64,000 bases of DNA. It comes from Aureimonas ureilytica. Lineage in GTDB: Bacteria; Pseudomonadota; Alphaproteobacteria; Rhizobiales; Rhizobiaceae. The stretch lies in assembly GCF_001475935.1 (NCBI RefSeq), contig NZ_LDQA01000024.1, positions 62,001 to 126,000 on the forward strand, written 5' to 3'. Numbering within the stretch: the first letter of the stretch is position 1; every line of letters begins with the position of its first letter. A model generated the notes under the pieces. That model saw nothing but the letters and a program-made list of their open reading frames with translations, did no database searches and had not been told where the DNA came from. Below, one piece after another: positions 32,460 to 41,795 of the stretch. A program made the position numbers and the translations under genes.

Positions 32460-33680
32460 TCAGGCGGGGAGGCTGCGTCGGATCAGGTCGGCGAGACGCG
32501 GAATGCCCTCCGTCACCGCGCGCTCATCGGCCAGCGTGAAGGACAGGCGCAGCGTGTTCCGGCCGCCTCCATCGGCGTGGAACGCACTGCCCGGCACGAA
32601 GGCGACACGCGCTTCCGCAACCGAGTGCGCCAGAAGCTCGACCGCGTCCATGCCCTCGGGCAGCGTGACCCAGACGAACATGCCGCCATCCGGCTTCGTC
32701 CAACTCACGCCCTTCGGCATATGGTGCTCCAGCGCCTCGAGAAGCGCGTCGCGCCGTGCATGATAGGCGGTGCGCGTGCGCTCGACCTGCGCGCCATAGG
32801 TCGCCTCGGCCACGTGATGGACCACCATCTGATTGATCGATGGGGAATGAAGGTCCGAGGCCTGCTTGGTCAGCACGAGCTTTTCGATCATGGGGCGCGG
32901 CGCGCAGATCCAGCCGACGCGAAGGCCGGGCGCAAGGATTTTGGAGAAGGAGCCGCAATAGATCGTCCGGCCCTGGTCGATCCCGCCCGAGCGCAATGCG
33001 TCGAGCGCCGCAATCGGCGGCACGCCTTCGCCGCTATAGCGCAGCGCGGCATAAGCGGCGTCCTCGATGATGGCGATGCCAAGCTCTTCGGCCAGATCGA
33101 GCACGGCCTCGCGCTGTGCGAGCGTCAGCGTCTCGCCGCTCGGATTGGCGAAATCGGGCACGAGATAGGCGAATTTCACCGCGCCGCCCGTCTCGCTGGC
33201 CGCTTGACGGTAGGCATCCGGCGTCATGTTGCCGCCCGCAGGCATAAGGCGATCATAGCGAGGCTCGTAGGCGTTGAAGGCTTGAAGCGCGCCAAGATAG
33301 GTCGGCCAAGTCACGAGAGCCGTGTCGCCGGGCGACAGGAAAAGCTTGCCGAGATAGTCCAGCCCCTGCTGCGAGCCGGAGGTGATGAAGATGTTGTTCT
33401 CGTCGCAGGGAATGCCGATCCGGCCCATTTCCCGGGCGATCCAGCGCCGCAACGGTCGATAGCCTTCGCTCACTTGATATTGCAGGGCGGCATTGGCGTC
33501 GGGGCCGCCAAGAACGTCGGCATAGGCCTGACGGAACGCTTCATGGGGAAACAGCGAAGGGTCGGGGATACCGCCGGCAAAGGAGATGATGTCGGGCTGG
33601 TCCAGTAGCTTCAGAAGCTCGCGAATTTCGGACGCCTTCATGCGTCCCGCCCGCGTGGCGAAAAGGTCGGTCAAATCCAT
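32460..33680 (-). CDS. PLP-dependent aminotransferase (2-aminoadipate/aromatic type, fold I)
   Basis: 406 residues. Starts MDLTDLFATRAGRMKASEIRELLKL then PDIISFAGGIPDP, typical of the free-standing relatives of MocR aminotransferase domains (LysN-like). NIFITSGSQQGLDYLGKLFL binds PLP phosphate; the cofactor lysine is in YCGSFSKILAPGLRVGW near residue 240. Substrate is a broad amino acid group by family. Divergent from an Rrf2 regulator with a palindrome in between. Confidence 0.88.
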   Translation of the reverse strand: MDLTDLFATRAGRMKASEIRELLKLLDQPDIISFAGGIPDPSLFPHEAFRQAYADVLGGPDANAALQYQVSEGYRPLRRWIAREMGRIGIPCDENNIFITSGSQQGLDYLGKLFLSPGDTALVTWPTYLGALQAFNAYEPRYDRLMPAGGNMTPDAYRQAASETGGAVKFAYLVPDFANPSGETLTLAQREAVLDLAEELGIAIIEDAAYAALRYSGEGVPPIAALDALRSGGIDQGRTIYCGSFSKILAPGLRVGWICAPRPMIEKLVLTKQASDLHSPSINQMVVHHVAEATYGAQVERTRTAYHARRDALLEALEHHMPKGVSWTKPDGGMFVWVTLPEGMDAVELLAHSVAEARVAFVPGSAFHADGGGRNTLRLSFTLADERAVTEGIPRLADLIRRSLPA

Positions 33681-33765
33681 GATGGTCCTCCAATCCCGCC
33701 GTCACGCCTCGTCCAAAGAGGTCTGCGTGCGCCGTGCGAGCGTTCGGCGCCGTTAAAAACGGATC

Positions 33766-33800
33766 GGCGAGATATGTCAACAATGCTGACCTATCTCGCC
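33766..33800. promoter_or_regulatory. 35-bp palindromic operator candidate before the Rrf2 gene
   Basis: GGCGAGATA (33766-33774) with GTCA, and TGAC with TATCTCGCC (33792-33800), form arms matching at 13 of 14 positions around ACAATGC. It lies 86 bases from the aminotransferase start and 142 bases from the Rrf2 start, where a dimeric regulator controlling both genes would bind. Confidence 0.55.
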
Positions 33801-33941
33801 ATGCTGCGCAGCGTCACGAGCGGCATTCCCGCGCTCAACGATTGTTGCGAGATGGCGTGAATCAAGGCTGGCGATATAAGGGCCCACCCCTTATGTCGGG
33901 ACGGACCCAGCCGCTCGTGCGGCCCGCACGAAGGCCGGATC

Positions 33942-34400
33942 ATGCTGACCGCGAAAGGCAAATACGGATTGAAAGCCATGCTGCATCTGGCCGATGCGGC
34001 ACCGGAGCACTTGATCCTGTCGGAAGAGATCGCCAGTCAGAACGCCATCTCCAAGAAGTTTCTGGATACGATCCTTGGCGAGTTGCGCAATGCGGGGTTC
34101 ATCTATGCCAAGAAGGGGCGTAATGGCGGCTACGCGCTGGCGCGCCCGGCGGGGGAGATCGCGGTGGGACACGTCCTGCGCGTATTGGATGGCCCGCTGG
34201 CACCGATCGCCTGCGCCAGTCGCACGGCCTATCGCCGCTGCACGGACTGCACCGATGTCGAGCGGTGCCGGGTGCGGCTGGTGATGCTGGAAGTCCGCAA
34301 TGCGATCGCGACCGTTCTGGACAACAAGACGCTGGCCGAGTTGCAGGGAATGCGTACCCTTCTGGAAGAAGACCCGATTCTCTGGGCCGTGACGGCCTGA
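33942..34400 (+). CDS. Rrf2-family transcriptional regulator
   Basis: 152 residues. The Rrf2 winged helix is clear: LTAKGKYGLKAMLHLA, EEIASQNAISKKFLDTILGELRNAGFIYAKKGRNGGYALARPAGEI. Cysteines in CASRTAYRRCTDCTDVERC (about residues 91-109) are in the position of the Fe-S ligands of IscR/NsrR-type members, so it may sense iron-sulfur, redox or a thiol. Divergent from the aminotransferase. Confidence 0.9.
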   Translation: MLTAKGKYGLKAMLHLADAAPEHLILSEEIASQNAISKKFLDTILGELRNAGFIYAKKGRNGGYALARPAGEIAVGHVLRVLDGPLAPIACASRTAYRRCTDCTDVERCRVRLVMLEVRNAIATVLDNKTLAELQGMRTLLEEDPILWAVTA

Positions 34401-34410
34401 AACGCCCCTG

Positions 34411-34863
34411 TCAGTCGCGCCGCGCCTTCTCGCTGCCGGGCAGGAGGCGCTCCAGGACACGCACCAGCGTCAGGATGATGATGCCGAAGCCGGCGGCGAT
34501 CCCCACCAGACTGAACTGGCCCGCGCCCGCCGCAATGCCGAGCGCGGCCGCCAGCCAGATATTGGCGGCGGACGTCAGATTGTGGACATCGCCCTTTGAG
34601 ACGAAGATCGCGCCCGCGGCGACGAAGCCGATGGCCTGAGCGAGTCCTTGAATGACGCGCAGCGGATCGGGGCTTGCGTTCGCCAGACCGTTCAATTCGT
34701 GAAACAGGATCAGAGCCGAGATCGTGATCGTTGCCGAACTCATGGCGACCAGTGCATGGGTGCGAATGCCCGCCGAGATGCCGCGCAACTCGCGGTCGAT
34801 GCCGAGCAGGAGGCCGACCAGCGAGGCGAGCCCCAAGCGAACGGCGATGTCGGTTGCGTCCAT
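34411..34863 (-). CDS. MgtC/SapB-family inner membrane protein
   Basis: 150 residues, four to five membrane helices. DIAVRLGLASLVGLLLGIDRELRGISAGIRTHALVAM is the N-terminal MgtC signature; the C-terminal soluble domain of Salmonella MgtC is absent, as in most small family members. Role in magnesium limitation or virulence is known only for a few relatives. Good GGAGACC ribosome site. Monocistronic, convergent with rrf2. Confidence 0.88.
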   Translation of the reverse strand: MDATDIAVRLGLASLVGLLLGIDRELRGISAGIRTHALVAMSSATITISALILFHELNGLANASPDPLRVIQGLAQAIGFVAAGAIFVSKGDVHNLTSAANIWLAAALGIAAGAGQFSLVGIAAGFGIIILTLVRVLERLLPGSEKARRD

Positions 34864-34950
34864 GAGAGGTCTCCGATGCGCAGGAAAATAGCGCGCATCG
34901 GAGCGGTCTGAAGCGTTCGTCCCTTAGCTGTCGAAGAACGCGCGCGGCGA

Positions 34951-36186
34951 TCAGGCGAGTGTCAGCGCCTCGGTCGATGCGGATTGCGCAGGCCTCGGCA
35001 CTTCGGGCGGATGGCCGAGTGCGTGGAGAATGCCGCGTAATTCGGCAAGGCCCCTCATGCGCCCGATGGCGGGGTAGCCGGGCGTCACGCTCTTGTGGAG
35101 ATCGTCCAGCATCCGGTGGCCATGGTCGGAGCGGAAGACAATGGTGCCGTCGCCCGTCCGCTTGGTGTCCTCGGCCACCAGCTCGCGCAGCACCGCGACC
35201 ATGTCCGTGTCCCCGTCGAGATGGGCCGATTCATGGAACGAGCGCGGGTCGGCCTCGCGGCGCGTGTTGCGCAAATGCGCGAAATGGATACGCGAGGCGA
35301 AGCGCCGGGCGATAGCGGCCAGGTCGTTGTCGGGTCGCACGCCGAGACTGCCCGTGCAGAAGCACATGCCGTTGGCGGGGGAGGGGACCGCATCGAACAA
35401 GGCGGCATAATCCGCTTCCGTCGAGGCGATGCGCGGCAGGCCGAAGAGCGGGCGTGGGGGATCGTCCGGGTGCAGCGTCAGCTTGACGCCGACCGCCTCG
35501 GCTGCCGGCGTCACCGCTTGCAGGAACTCGATCAGGTGCTGGCGCAGGCGCGGCGCGTCGATGTCGCGATATTCCTGAAGCTTCTCGCGGAAACCGGGAA
35601 TGGTCATGGGCTCGGTGGTGGAGCCGGGCAGGGCACTCGTGATGTTGCGCACGAGGTCGGCCTTGGTCTTCTCGCACATGGCCGCAAATGTCGCCTTGGC
35701 GCAGGCCTGCTCGTCCGGCGTATAGTCCCGCTCCGCGCCCGGCCGCTCCAGAATGAAGAGTTCGAAGGCGGCGAACGTGTCGAAGTCGAAGCGCATGGCG
35801 GTGGCGCCCGTGTCGGTCACGAAGTCGAGCTCGGTGCGGCACCAATCCACAACCGGCATGAAATTGTAGCAGACGACCGGAATGCCGGCGCGCCCGACCG
35901 CTTCGAGGCTGCTGATCCAGGCCTCGATCTCGGGTTTGGCGGCCCCGCCTTTGCGCTTCACCGCATCGGGAATGGGAATGCTCTCCACCACCGACCAGCG
36001 CAGTGGCACGCGGCCCTCGGGCGTCGTCTCGATCATGTCGCGCCGGGCCTCGACCGCTTTCGGCGTCCAGACCGCGCCGATCGGCTCCTCATGCAGCGAC
36101 GAGACGATATCCGTCGCGCCGACATGGCGCACCTCGTCCAGCGTTACCGGGGCCTTTGGGCCGAACCATCTCCAGCCTTGCCGCAT
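34951..36186 (-). CDS. uxuA: Mannonate dehydratase
   Basis: 411 residues. RQGWRWFGPKAPVTLDEVRHVGATDIVSSLHEEPIG at the start and VCYNFMPVVDW, KLTLHPDDPPRPLFGLPRI and FCTGSLGVRPDND are UxuA motifs, with metal ligands in HPDDPP and the late HFAHLRN and RSDHGH segments. It dehydrates D-mannonate to 2-keto-3-deoxygluconate in glucuronate breakdown. Second gene after gntR on the minus strand, GGGAGGAG ribosome site. It works with UxaC and the UxuB-like enzyme encoded opposite. Confidence 0.95.
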   Translation of the reverse strand: MRQGWRWFGPKAPVTLDEVRHVGATDIVSSLHEEPIGAVWTPKAVEARRDMIETTPEGRVPLRWSVVESIPIPDAVKRKGGAAKPEIEAWISSLEAVGRAGIPVVCYNFMPVVDWCRTELDFVTDTGATAMRFDFDTFAAFELFILERPGAERDYTPDEQACAKATFAAMCEKTKADLVRNITSALPGSTTEPMTIPGFREKLQEYRDIDAPRLRQHLIEFLQAVTPAAEAVGVKLTLHPDDPPRPLFGLPRIASTEADYAALFDAVPSPANGMCFCTGSLGVRPDNDLAAIARRFASRIHFAHLRNTRREADPRSFHESAHLDGDTDMVAVLRELVAEDTKRTGDGTIVFRSDHGHRMLDDLHKSVTPGYPAIGRMRGLAELRGILHALGHPPEVPRPAQSASTEALTLA

Positions 36187-36222
36187 CGTCTGTCTCCTCC
36201 CGCCCGGTTCCCCGCCGGGCTT

Positions 36223-36939
36223 TCAAATGAAATAGTCGGGGTAGCGCCCCTTGAGCTCGGCGACGTCGGGAATGACGGCGCTCAGATGAAGGGCCATGGC
36301 GGCCTTCGCCCCGTCTTCGTCGTGCGCGGCGAGACGGGCGCGAATCTCTTCATGCTCGGCGATCACCTGTTCCATGCGCCCGAGCACAGGCAGGGTCAGG
36401 CGGCGGGCGCGGTCGATCTGGATCTTGGCCTGCGCCAGCAGCGCCCAGATGCCGGGATGACCGGACAGATCCGCAATCGCGGCGTGAAATCCCTCGTCCG
36501 CTTCGTGAAAGGCGTCCGTATCCCCCGCATGGGCCGCGCCCTTCTGCCGGCGGATAGCCAGATCCACCCCCGCCAGCCCTTCGGGCGTCGCACGGCGCGC
36601 GGCCAGTTCCACTGTGATCCCTTCCAGCGCCTTGCGGATCAGGACGGCCTCGGGAATGGCGTTCACCGGCACGCGCGACACGAAGGTGCCCGATTGGGGA
36701 AAGATGTCCACCAGCCCGATCTCCGACAGGCGGATCAGCGCCTCGCGCACCGGCGTGCGGCTGACGCCGAAACGCTCGATCAGCATTCGGTCCTGCAAGG
36801 GCGAGCCCGGCGGCAGGCGGGACGCGACGATCTCCACGCGCAAGGCTTCGAAAATCTGCGTGGCTGATGTGACGCGGCGCGCTGGTGCGCCCCGGCGGGG
36901 CGGGGCGACCGGCGCGTCGATCTGGACCCGTTCGGACAT
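36223..36939 (-). CDS. GntR-family (FadR subgroup) transcriptional regulator
   Basis: 238 residues from the ATG at 36939; an ATG ten codons upstream (36969) is possible but would overlap the operator and -35 of the divergent promoter and has no ribosome site. N-terminal wHTH: SATQIFEALRVEIVASRLPPGSPLQDRMLIERFGVSRTPVREALIRL, then an FCD helical domain (DEGFHAAIADLSGHPGIWALL, EHEEIRARL) with metal-binding histidines. Likely UxuR/ExuR-like repressor that responds to a hexuronate or its product and controls both divergent operons. Confidence 0.88.
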   Translation of the reverse strand: MSERVQIDAPVAPPRRGAPARRVTSATQIFEALRVEIVASRLPPGSPLQDRMLIERFGVSRTPVREALIRLSEIGLVDIFPQSGTFVSRVPVNAIPEAVLIRKALEGITVELAARRATPEGLAGVDLAIRRQKGAAHAGDTDAFHEADEGFHAAIADLSGHPGIWALLAQAKIQIDRARRLTLPVLGRMEQVIAEHEEIRARLAAHDEDGAKAAMALHLSAVIPDVAELKGRYPDYFI

Positions 36940-36962
36940 AAGAAACTCGCACTGTCTCGCGA

Positions 36963-36991
36963 TTGACATTCTAGTATACTAGTTGATAGAA
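36963..36991 (+). promoter_or_regulatory. Promoter and GntR operator of the uxaC operon
   Basis: TTGACA (36963-36968), 17 bases, then ATAGAA (36986-36991). The spacer contains the perfect 12-bp palindrome CTAGTATACTAG (36971-36982), which fits the TNGTNNNACNA half-site pattern of FadR-type GntR operators. Binding there would block polymerase directly. Confidence 0.7.
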
Positions 36992-37048
36992 CCTGCCAAG
37001 GCCGAATGGGAGCCCGTCTTACGGACGGGACGGCCGAAGGGAGGAACG

Positions 37049-38449
37049 ATGGCGCTGCATCCAGACAGGCTCCTGCCGGTTGAGGACACCACGCGCGCGA
37101 TCGCGCGGCGGCTCTTCGCCGAGGTCGAAACCCTGCCGATCGTCTCGCCGCACGGGCACACCGAGCCCGCTTGGTACGCGCAGAACGAGCGCTTCCCGGA
37201 TCCCGCCGCGCTGTTTGTGATCCCGGATCACTATATCTTTCGAATGCTCTATTCGCAGGGCGTGCCGCTGGAGGCGCTGGGGGTTCCCACGGCGGACGGC
37301 ACCCCGGTTGAGACGGATCCGAGGCGCATCTGGCGCTTGTTCGCCGAGCATTACCGCCTGTTTCGCGGGACGCCCTCGCGCCTCTGGTTCGAGCACTCGC
37401 TGCAAGCCACCTTCGGCATTGAGGAGCGCCTGTCGCCCCAGACGGCCGACGCGATCTACGACCGGATCGCCGATGCGCTGCAGACCGATGCCATGCGCCC
37501 GCGCGCTCTTTACGAGCGCTTCAACATCGAGGCCATCGCGACGACGGACTCGGCGCTCGACGATCTCGCCCATCACGACGCGGTGCGCGCGTCCGGCTGG
37601 CGGGGCCGCGTGTTGCCGACCTATCGTCCCGATGCCGTGGTGGACCCGGATCGTCCGGGCTTTGCCGAGGCGCTGCAACGCTTCTTTGCGCTGACGGGCG
37701 AGCCACAGACCTATGCCGGCTATCTCGACGGGCACCGCACCCGCCGCGCCTATTTCAAGGCGCGGGGGGCGACGGCGACCGATCACGGCCATCCGTCCGC
37801 CCGCACGGCCAATCTCTCGGCGGCGGAATGCGAGCTTCTGTTCTCGAAAATCCTGGCGGGCACAGGCAGCGCGGCGGAGAACGAACTCTTCCGCGCCCAA
37901 ATTCTCACCGAAATGGCGCGCATGAGCCTCGACGACGGGCTGGTCATGCAGATCCACGCCGGCTCCTCGCGCAACCACAATTCCAAGCTCTTCGAGCGCT
38001 TCGGCTTCGACAAGGGCGCGGACATCCCGCAGCGCACGGATTACGTCGGCGCGCTGCGCCCGATGCTCGATGTCGTCGGCAACGAGGCGGGGCTCACCAT
38101 CATCCTCTTCACGCTGGACGAGACCGTCTATAGCCGCGAGCTGGCTCCGCTCGCCGGCCATTATCCCGCGCTGCGCCTCGGCCCGCCCTGGTGGTTCCAC
38201 GACAGCCCGGAGGGCATGATGCGCTTTCGCGAGAACGTCACCGAGACCGCCGGCTTCTACAACACGGTCGGCTTCAACGACGACACGCGGGCCTTCCTGT
38301 CCATCCCCGCGCGCCACGATGTGGCGCGCCGGGTCGACTGCGCCTTCCTCGCCAAGCTCGTGGCCGATGGCCGGCTGGACGAGGACGAGGCGCGCGAGGT
38401 CGCCATCGACCTGACCTATCGTGTGGTCAAGGACGCCTACAAAATCTGA
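37049..38449 (+). CDS. uxaC: Glucuronate (uronate) isomerase
   Basis: 466 residues, normal for UxaC. Start at 37049 after AGGGAGGA. LPIVSPHGHTEP near the N-terminus carries the metal ligand histidines; further motifs are YIFRMLYSQGVP, AIATTDSALDDLAHHD, MQIHAGSSRNHNS and GPPWWFHDSPEGMMRFRE. Converts glucuronate to fructuronate (galacturonate to tagaturonate). First gene of a six-gene plus-strand operon. Confidence 0.95.
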   Translation: MALHPDRLLPVEDTTRAIARRLFAEVETLPIVSPHGHTEPAWYAQNERFPDPAALFVIPDHYIFRMLYSQGVPLEALGVPTADGTPVETDPRRIWRLFAEHYRLFRGTPSRLWFEHSLQATFGIEERLSPQTADAIYDRIADALQTDAMRPRALYERFNIEAIATTDSALDDLAHHDAVRASGWRGRVLPTYRPDAVVDPDRPGFAEALQRFFALTGEPQTYAGYLDGHRTRRAYFKARGATATDHGHPSARTANLSAAECELLFSKILAGTGSAAENELFRAQILTEMARMSLDDGLVMQIHAGSSRNHNSKLFERFGFDKGADIPQRTDYVGALRPMLDVVGNEAGLTIILFTLDETVYSRELAPLAGHYPALRLGPPWWFHDSPEGMMRFRENVTETAGFYNTVGFNDDTRAFLSIPARHDVARRVDCAFLAKLVADGRLDEDEAREVAIDLTYRVVKDAYKI

Positions 38450-38500
38450 CATGGGCCTGTCGGCCGGGAGACCGGCAGGTTGCAAAGGGAGGATCGACCA

Positions 38501-39676
38501 ATGAACATGAACCGCAGACGCTTCATGGGAACGACGGCGGCCGTGGCCGGCGCAACGCTGTTCGGCGGACGCGCCTTCGCCGCGCTGAAGGCTCCGTCGA
38601 GCCCCGTCACGATCACGGTGGCCGATGTCGCCGGCAATCTGGCGCTGACACAGGCCGCGATGGAGCGTTACACGCAGGCCAAGCCCGAGTGGGCGAGCCG
38701 CATCGCCTTCACCAAGGCCCCCGCGCCCGAACTGCCCGCCAAGCTCAAGGCGCAGCAGGCCGCGGGCCGGGTCGATATCGACCTCGTGCTGACCGGCACG
38801 GACGCCTTGTCGGCGGGCCTCGATCAGGGCATCTGGACCGATCTCAAGCCCTATATGGCCGATCTGCCCAATCTCCAGAGCATCTACATTCCGCAGGCCT
38901 ACAAGATGCAGGCCATGGCCAGGGATCACGGCGTCGTCGTGTCCTACTACCCGTCCGGTCCGCTGATCGAATACATGCCCGACCGCGTGCCGACGCCGCC
39001 CAAGACGGCCGAAGAGCTTCTGGCATGGACCAAGGCCAACAAAAACAAGTTCATCTATGCGCGCCCCTCCAATTCCGGGCCGGGCCGCACCTTCCTGATG
39101 GGCCTTCCCTATATCCTGAAGGACGCCGACCCGCGCGATCCCGTGAAGGGCTGGGACAAGACCTGGGGCTATCTCGAAGAACTCGGCCAGAACATCGAAT
39201 ATTACGCTTCGGGCACGACGCAGACCATGCGCGAGCTGGGCGAAGGCACGCGCGACATCGTCGTCTCGACCACGGGCTGGGACATCAATCCCCGCGTTCT
39301 CGGCACCGTTCCGACCGAGGCCGAGGTCGGCACGCTGGCCGGCTTCCATTGGGTGACGGACGCCCATTATATGGTTGTCCCGAAGGGCGTGTCGGAAGAG
39401 AAGCTCGCCGTTCTCCTCGACCTCATGAACTTCATGCTGACACCGGAATCCCAGGCCTATGCCTATGACCAGGGCTATTTCTACCCCGGCCCGGCGGTGA
39501 AGGACGTGCCGCTGTCCATGGCGCCGCAGGAGAGCCAGGACGCGATCAAGGAATTCGGTCGTCCGCAATACGACCAGTGGATCGCCGACAATCCGCTGGA
39601 AACCCCGCTCGACGCCGACAAGCTCGTTGCCGCCTTCCGCATCTGGGACGAGCGGATCGGCGCCAAGAAGGGCTGA
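38501..39676 (+). CDS. ABC transporter solute-binding protein, Tat-type signal (CUT1-like)
   Basis: 391 residues. The start MNMNRRRFMGTTAAVAGATLFGGRAFA has a twin-arginine motif, so export folded by Tat is likely. The rest is a family 1-type extracellular solute-binding protein (ITVADVAGNLALTQAAMERYTQAKPEW; LTGTDALSAGLDQGIWTDLKPYM; late WIADNPLETPLD). Fed to the ATPase and two permeases that follow. Placed between hexuronate genes, it probably binds glucuronate, galacturonate or an oligomer. GGGAGGA ribosome site. Confidence 0.85.
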   Translation: MNMNRRRFMGTTAAVAGATLFGGRAFAALKAPSSPVTITVADVAGNLALTQAAMERYTQAKPEWASRIAFTKAPAPELPAKLKAQQAAGRVDIDLVLTGTDALSAGLDQGIWTDLKPYMADLPNLQSIYIPQAYKMQAMARDHGVVVSYYPSGPLIEYMPDRVPTPPKTAEELLAWTKANKNKFIYARPSNSGPGRTFLMGLPYILKDADPRDPVKGWDKTWGYLEELGQNIEYYASGTTQTMRELGEGTRDIVVSTTGWDINPRVLGTVPTEAEVGTLAGFHWVTDAHYMVVPKGVSEEKLAVLLDLMNFMLTPESQAYAYDQGYFYPGPAVKDVPLSMAPQESQDAIKEFGRPQYDQWIADNPLETPLDADKLVAAFRIWDERIGAKKG

Positions 39677-39696
39677 CGCTCGAAGCCCCGAGACGG

Positions 39697-39744
39697 GCGG
39701 CCGGTTGACCCGGCCGCTCCTTCGCTCCGGCCCAGTTGCCGGAG
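39697..39744 (+). terminator. Two tandem hairpins after the binding-protein gene
   Basis: GCGGCCGG/CCGGCCGC (39697-39717, loop five) and CTCCGGC/GCCGGAG (39725-39744, loop six). No T-tract. They probably protect the 3' end of the upstream mRNA segment, or attenuate expression of the ATPase and permeases. Confidence 0.6.
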
Positions 39745-39776
39745 CCGTTCTCCCATCACGCCGGAGATCCCCCGCG

Positions 39777-40880
39777 ATGAACGCCCATAGCTCTTCCGTG
39801 TCGGCTTCGGGCCGCGCGTCCGCTTCCCCTGTCGGCGGCGGCCGGCTCGAACTTCTGAACCTTCAACGCGCCTTCGGCACCTATAAGGCGCTGGCCGGCA
39901 TCGATCTCCAGGTGGAGCGCGGCGAGTTCATCGCGCTGCTCGGGCCATCGGGCTGCGGCAAGTCCACGGCGCTGAACTGCATCGCCGGCCTTCTGCCGCT
40001 GACGGGGGGCGAGATTCGCCTTGATGGGCGCCCGATCCATGAACTGGAGCCGGAAAAGCGCGGCTTCGGCATGGTGTTCCAGAGCTACGCGCTCTTTCCC
40101 CATATGACGATCCGCAAGAATGTCGGCTTCGGCTTGGCTATGCAGGGCGTGCCGAAGGCGGAGGCCGAAAGCCGCATCGATGCCGCGCTCGATCTTGTGC
40201 GCCTGCGCTCTCAGGGCGACAAGCTGCCGGGACAATTGTCGGGCGGTCAGCAGCAGCGCGTGGCGATCGCCCGTGCCATCGTCATCCGCCCGCCCATCGT
40301 TCTGATGGACGAGCCGCTGTCCAATCTCGACGCCAAGCTGCGCTTGGAGATGCGCGCCGAAATCCGCGCCATCCACGAGGCGATCGGCTCCACCACGATC
40401 TATGTCACGCATGATCAGGACGAGGCGCTGTCGCTGGCCGACCGCATCGTCGTCATGTCGGGCGGCCTGATCCGGCAGGTCGGAACGCCCGAAGACCTTT
40501 ATGAGCGGCCGAACCATGTCGAGGTCGCCGACTTCATGGGCTATCGCACCCGCGTGTCCGGCCGCGTGGCGGATGGGGCTGGCGCGGTGGATCTCGCGAG
40601 CGGGCGCATCATCCTGCCGGCGGCGGCCAAACTGCGGCCCGGCACGGCGGTCACCGTCTCGACCCGGCCCGAGGATTTCGTCGCCACGCGCGGCGGCGAA
40701 GGTCTCATCGGCACCGTGCGCGCCATCGAATATCGCGGCCGCGCCTGGTTCGGCTCGGCAGCCCTCACCGATGGAACGGTCGTCTATTTCCGCGCCGACG
40801 GGGCGCTGCGCAACGGCGAGAGCGTGACGCTGCGCTTCGACCCCGCGCACACCCTCGTCTTCGAAGGGGAGGGGGCATGA
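39777..40880 (+). CDS. ABC transporter ATP-binding protein (MalK/PotA type)
   Basis: 367 residues. Walker A GPSGCGKST near residues 58-66, Q-loop VFQSYALFPHMT, signature LSGGQQQR, Walker B IVLMDEPLSNLDAKLR, switch THDQDEAL. A C-terminal TOBE domain follows (TRVSGRVADGAGAVDLA; VSTRPEDFV). Energises the CUT1-like hexuronate-locus importer. Overlaps the next gene by four bases (ATGA). Confidence 0.92.
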   Translation: MNAHSSSVSASGRASASPVGGGRLELLNLQRAFGTYKALAGIDLQVERGEFIALLGPSGCGKSTALNCIAGLLPLTGGEIRLDGRPIHELEPEKRGFGMVFQSYALFPHMTIRKNVGFGLAMQGVPKAEAESRIDAALDLVRLRSQGDKLPGQLSGGQQQRVAIARAIVIRPPIVLMDEPLSNLDAKLRLEMRAEIRAIHEAIGSTTIYVTHDQDEALSLADRIVVMSGGLIRQVGTPEDLYERPNHVEVADFMGYRTRVSGRVADGAGAVDLASGRIILPAAAKLRPGTAVTVSTRPEDFVATRGGEGLIGTVRAIEYRGRAWFGSAALTDGTVVYFRADGALRNGESVTLRFDPAHTLVFEGEGA

Positions 40881-41791
40881 GCGACACCACCCTTTCCGCC
40901 GCCCCTCGCGCATTCGCGCGACCCTCGCTGAAGACGCGGCTCGCCGCCAAGGGCATCGACGGCACGACGCTTCTTGTCCTGCCCGGCCTCGTCGCGGTTC
41001 TGGCCCTCTTCATCTATCCCTTCGCCTATGGCGTCGTGGATTCGCTGGCCCCCGCGGACGGCGTTTGGTACGAGAATTACCGCCGCTTCTTCTCCGACCC
41101 GTTCCTCTACAACACGATCTCGGCGACGCTCTGGCTCGCCCTGCCGGTGACGCTGCTCAACCTCGCGCTCGCCGTGCCCATCGCCTTTCGCGTGCGCCTC
41201 ATGCGCCGACAGCGGCTGCTCACGACGCTTCTCGTTCTCCCCATCACGCTCGGCACGGTTCTGGTGGCCGAAGGGCTCCTGAACTTCCTCGGGCCGCAGG
41301 GCTGGTTCAATCGAACGCTGATCTTCATCGGGCTTCTCGACACGCCGATCCGCCTCACCAACAATTACTGGGGCGTCTTCGCCTCGCTGCTCATCACCGG
41401 CTTTCCCTTCGCCTTCCTCCTGACGCTCTCCTATGTGTCGGGCATCGACCCGGCGATCGAGCAGGCGGCGGCGACGCTCGGGGCCAATGCGCGGCGGCGC
41501 TTCACGAGAGTCTTCCTGCCGCTTCTGGTGCCGGGCCTTGCCGTCACCTTCTGCCTCGCCTTCGTGCAGGCCTTTGCCGTCTTCCCCTCGGCGGTGCTGC
41601 TCGGCGCGCCGGCGGGGGCGACGCGCGTCATTTCGATCGCGGCCTATTCGGCGGCCTTCGAGGAATACAATCACTCGCTCGGCTCGGCCATCGCCATCAT
41701 CATGGGGCTGGTGCAGCTCGCCGTGGTGCTTCTGGTGCTCGGCATCCGTGGTCTCTTCTATCGCGGCCCCGCCGGCGGAACGAAAGGCTGA
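40877..41791 (+). CDS. ABC transporter permease (PotB/UgpA type)
   Basis: 304 residues, six membrane segments. The coupling-loop motif EQAAATLGANARRRFTRVFLPLLVPGL (EAA type, near residues 195-221) docks the ATPase. First of two permeases of this importer; translationally coupled to the ATPase gene and 4 bases before the second permease. Confidence 0.92.
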   Translation: MSDTTLSAAPRAFARPSLKTRLAAKGIDGTTLLVLPGLVAVLALFIYPFAYGVVDSLAPADGVWYENYRRFFSDPFLYNTISATLWLALPVTLLNLALAVPIAFRVRLMRRQRLLTTLLVLPITLGTVLVAEGLLNFLGPQGWFNRTLIFIGLLDTPIRLTNNYWGVFASLLITGFPFAFLLTLSYVSGIDPAIEQAAATLGANARRRFTRVFLPLLVPGLAVTFCLAFVQAFAVFPSAVLLGAPAGATRVISIAAYSAAFEEYNHSLGSAIAIIMGLVQLAVVLLVLGIRGLFYRGPAGGTKG

Positions 41792-41795
41792 CCCC

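Noticed and set aside
33775-33791. Centre of the Rrf2 palindrome (GTCA...TGAC) as parS
   Set aside because: Half-sites point the wrong way and GTT/AAC ends are missing.
37019-39568. An 849-codon minus-strand open frame across uxaC and the binding-protein gene
   Set aside because: Same reason: shadow of real genes on the other strand, no ribosome site and Arg/Gly/His-rich translation.
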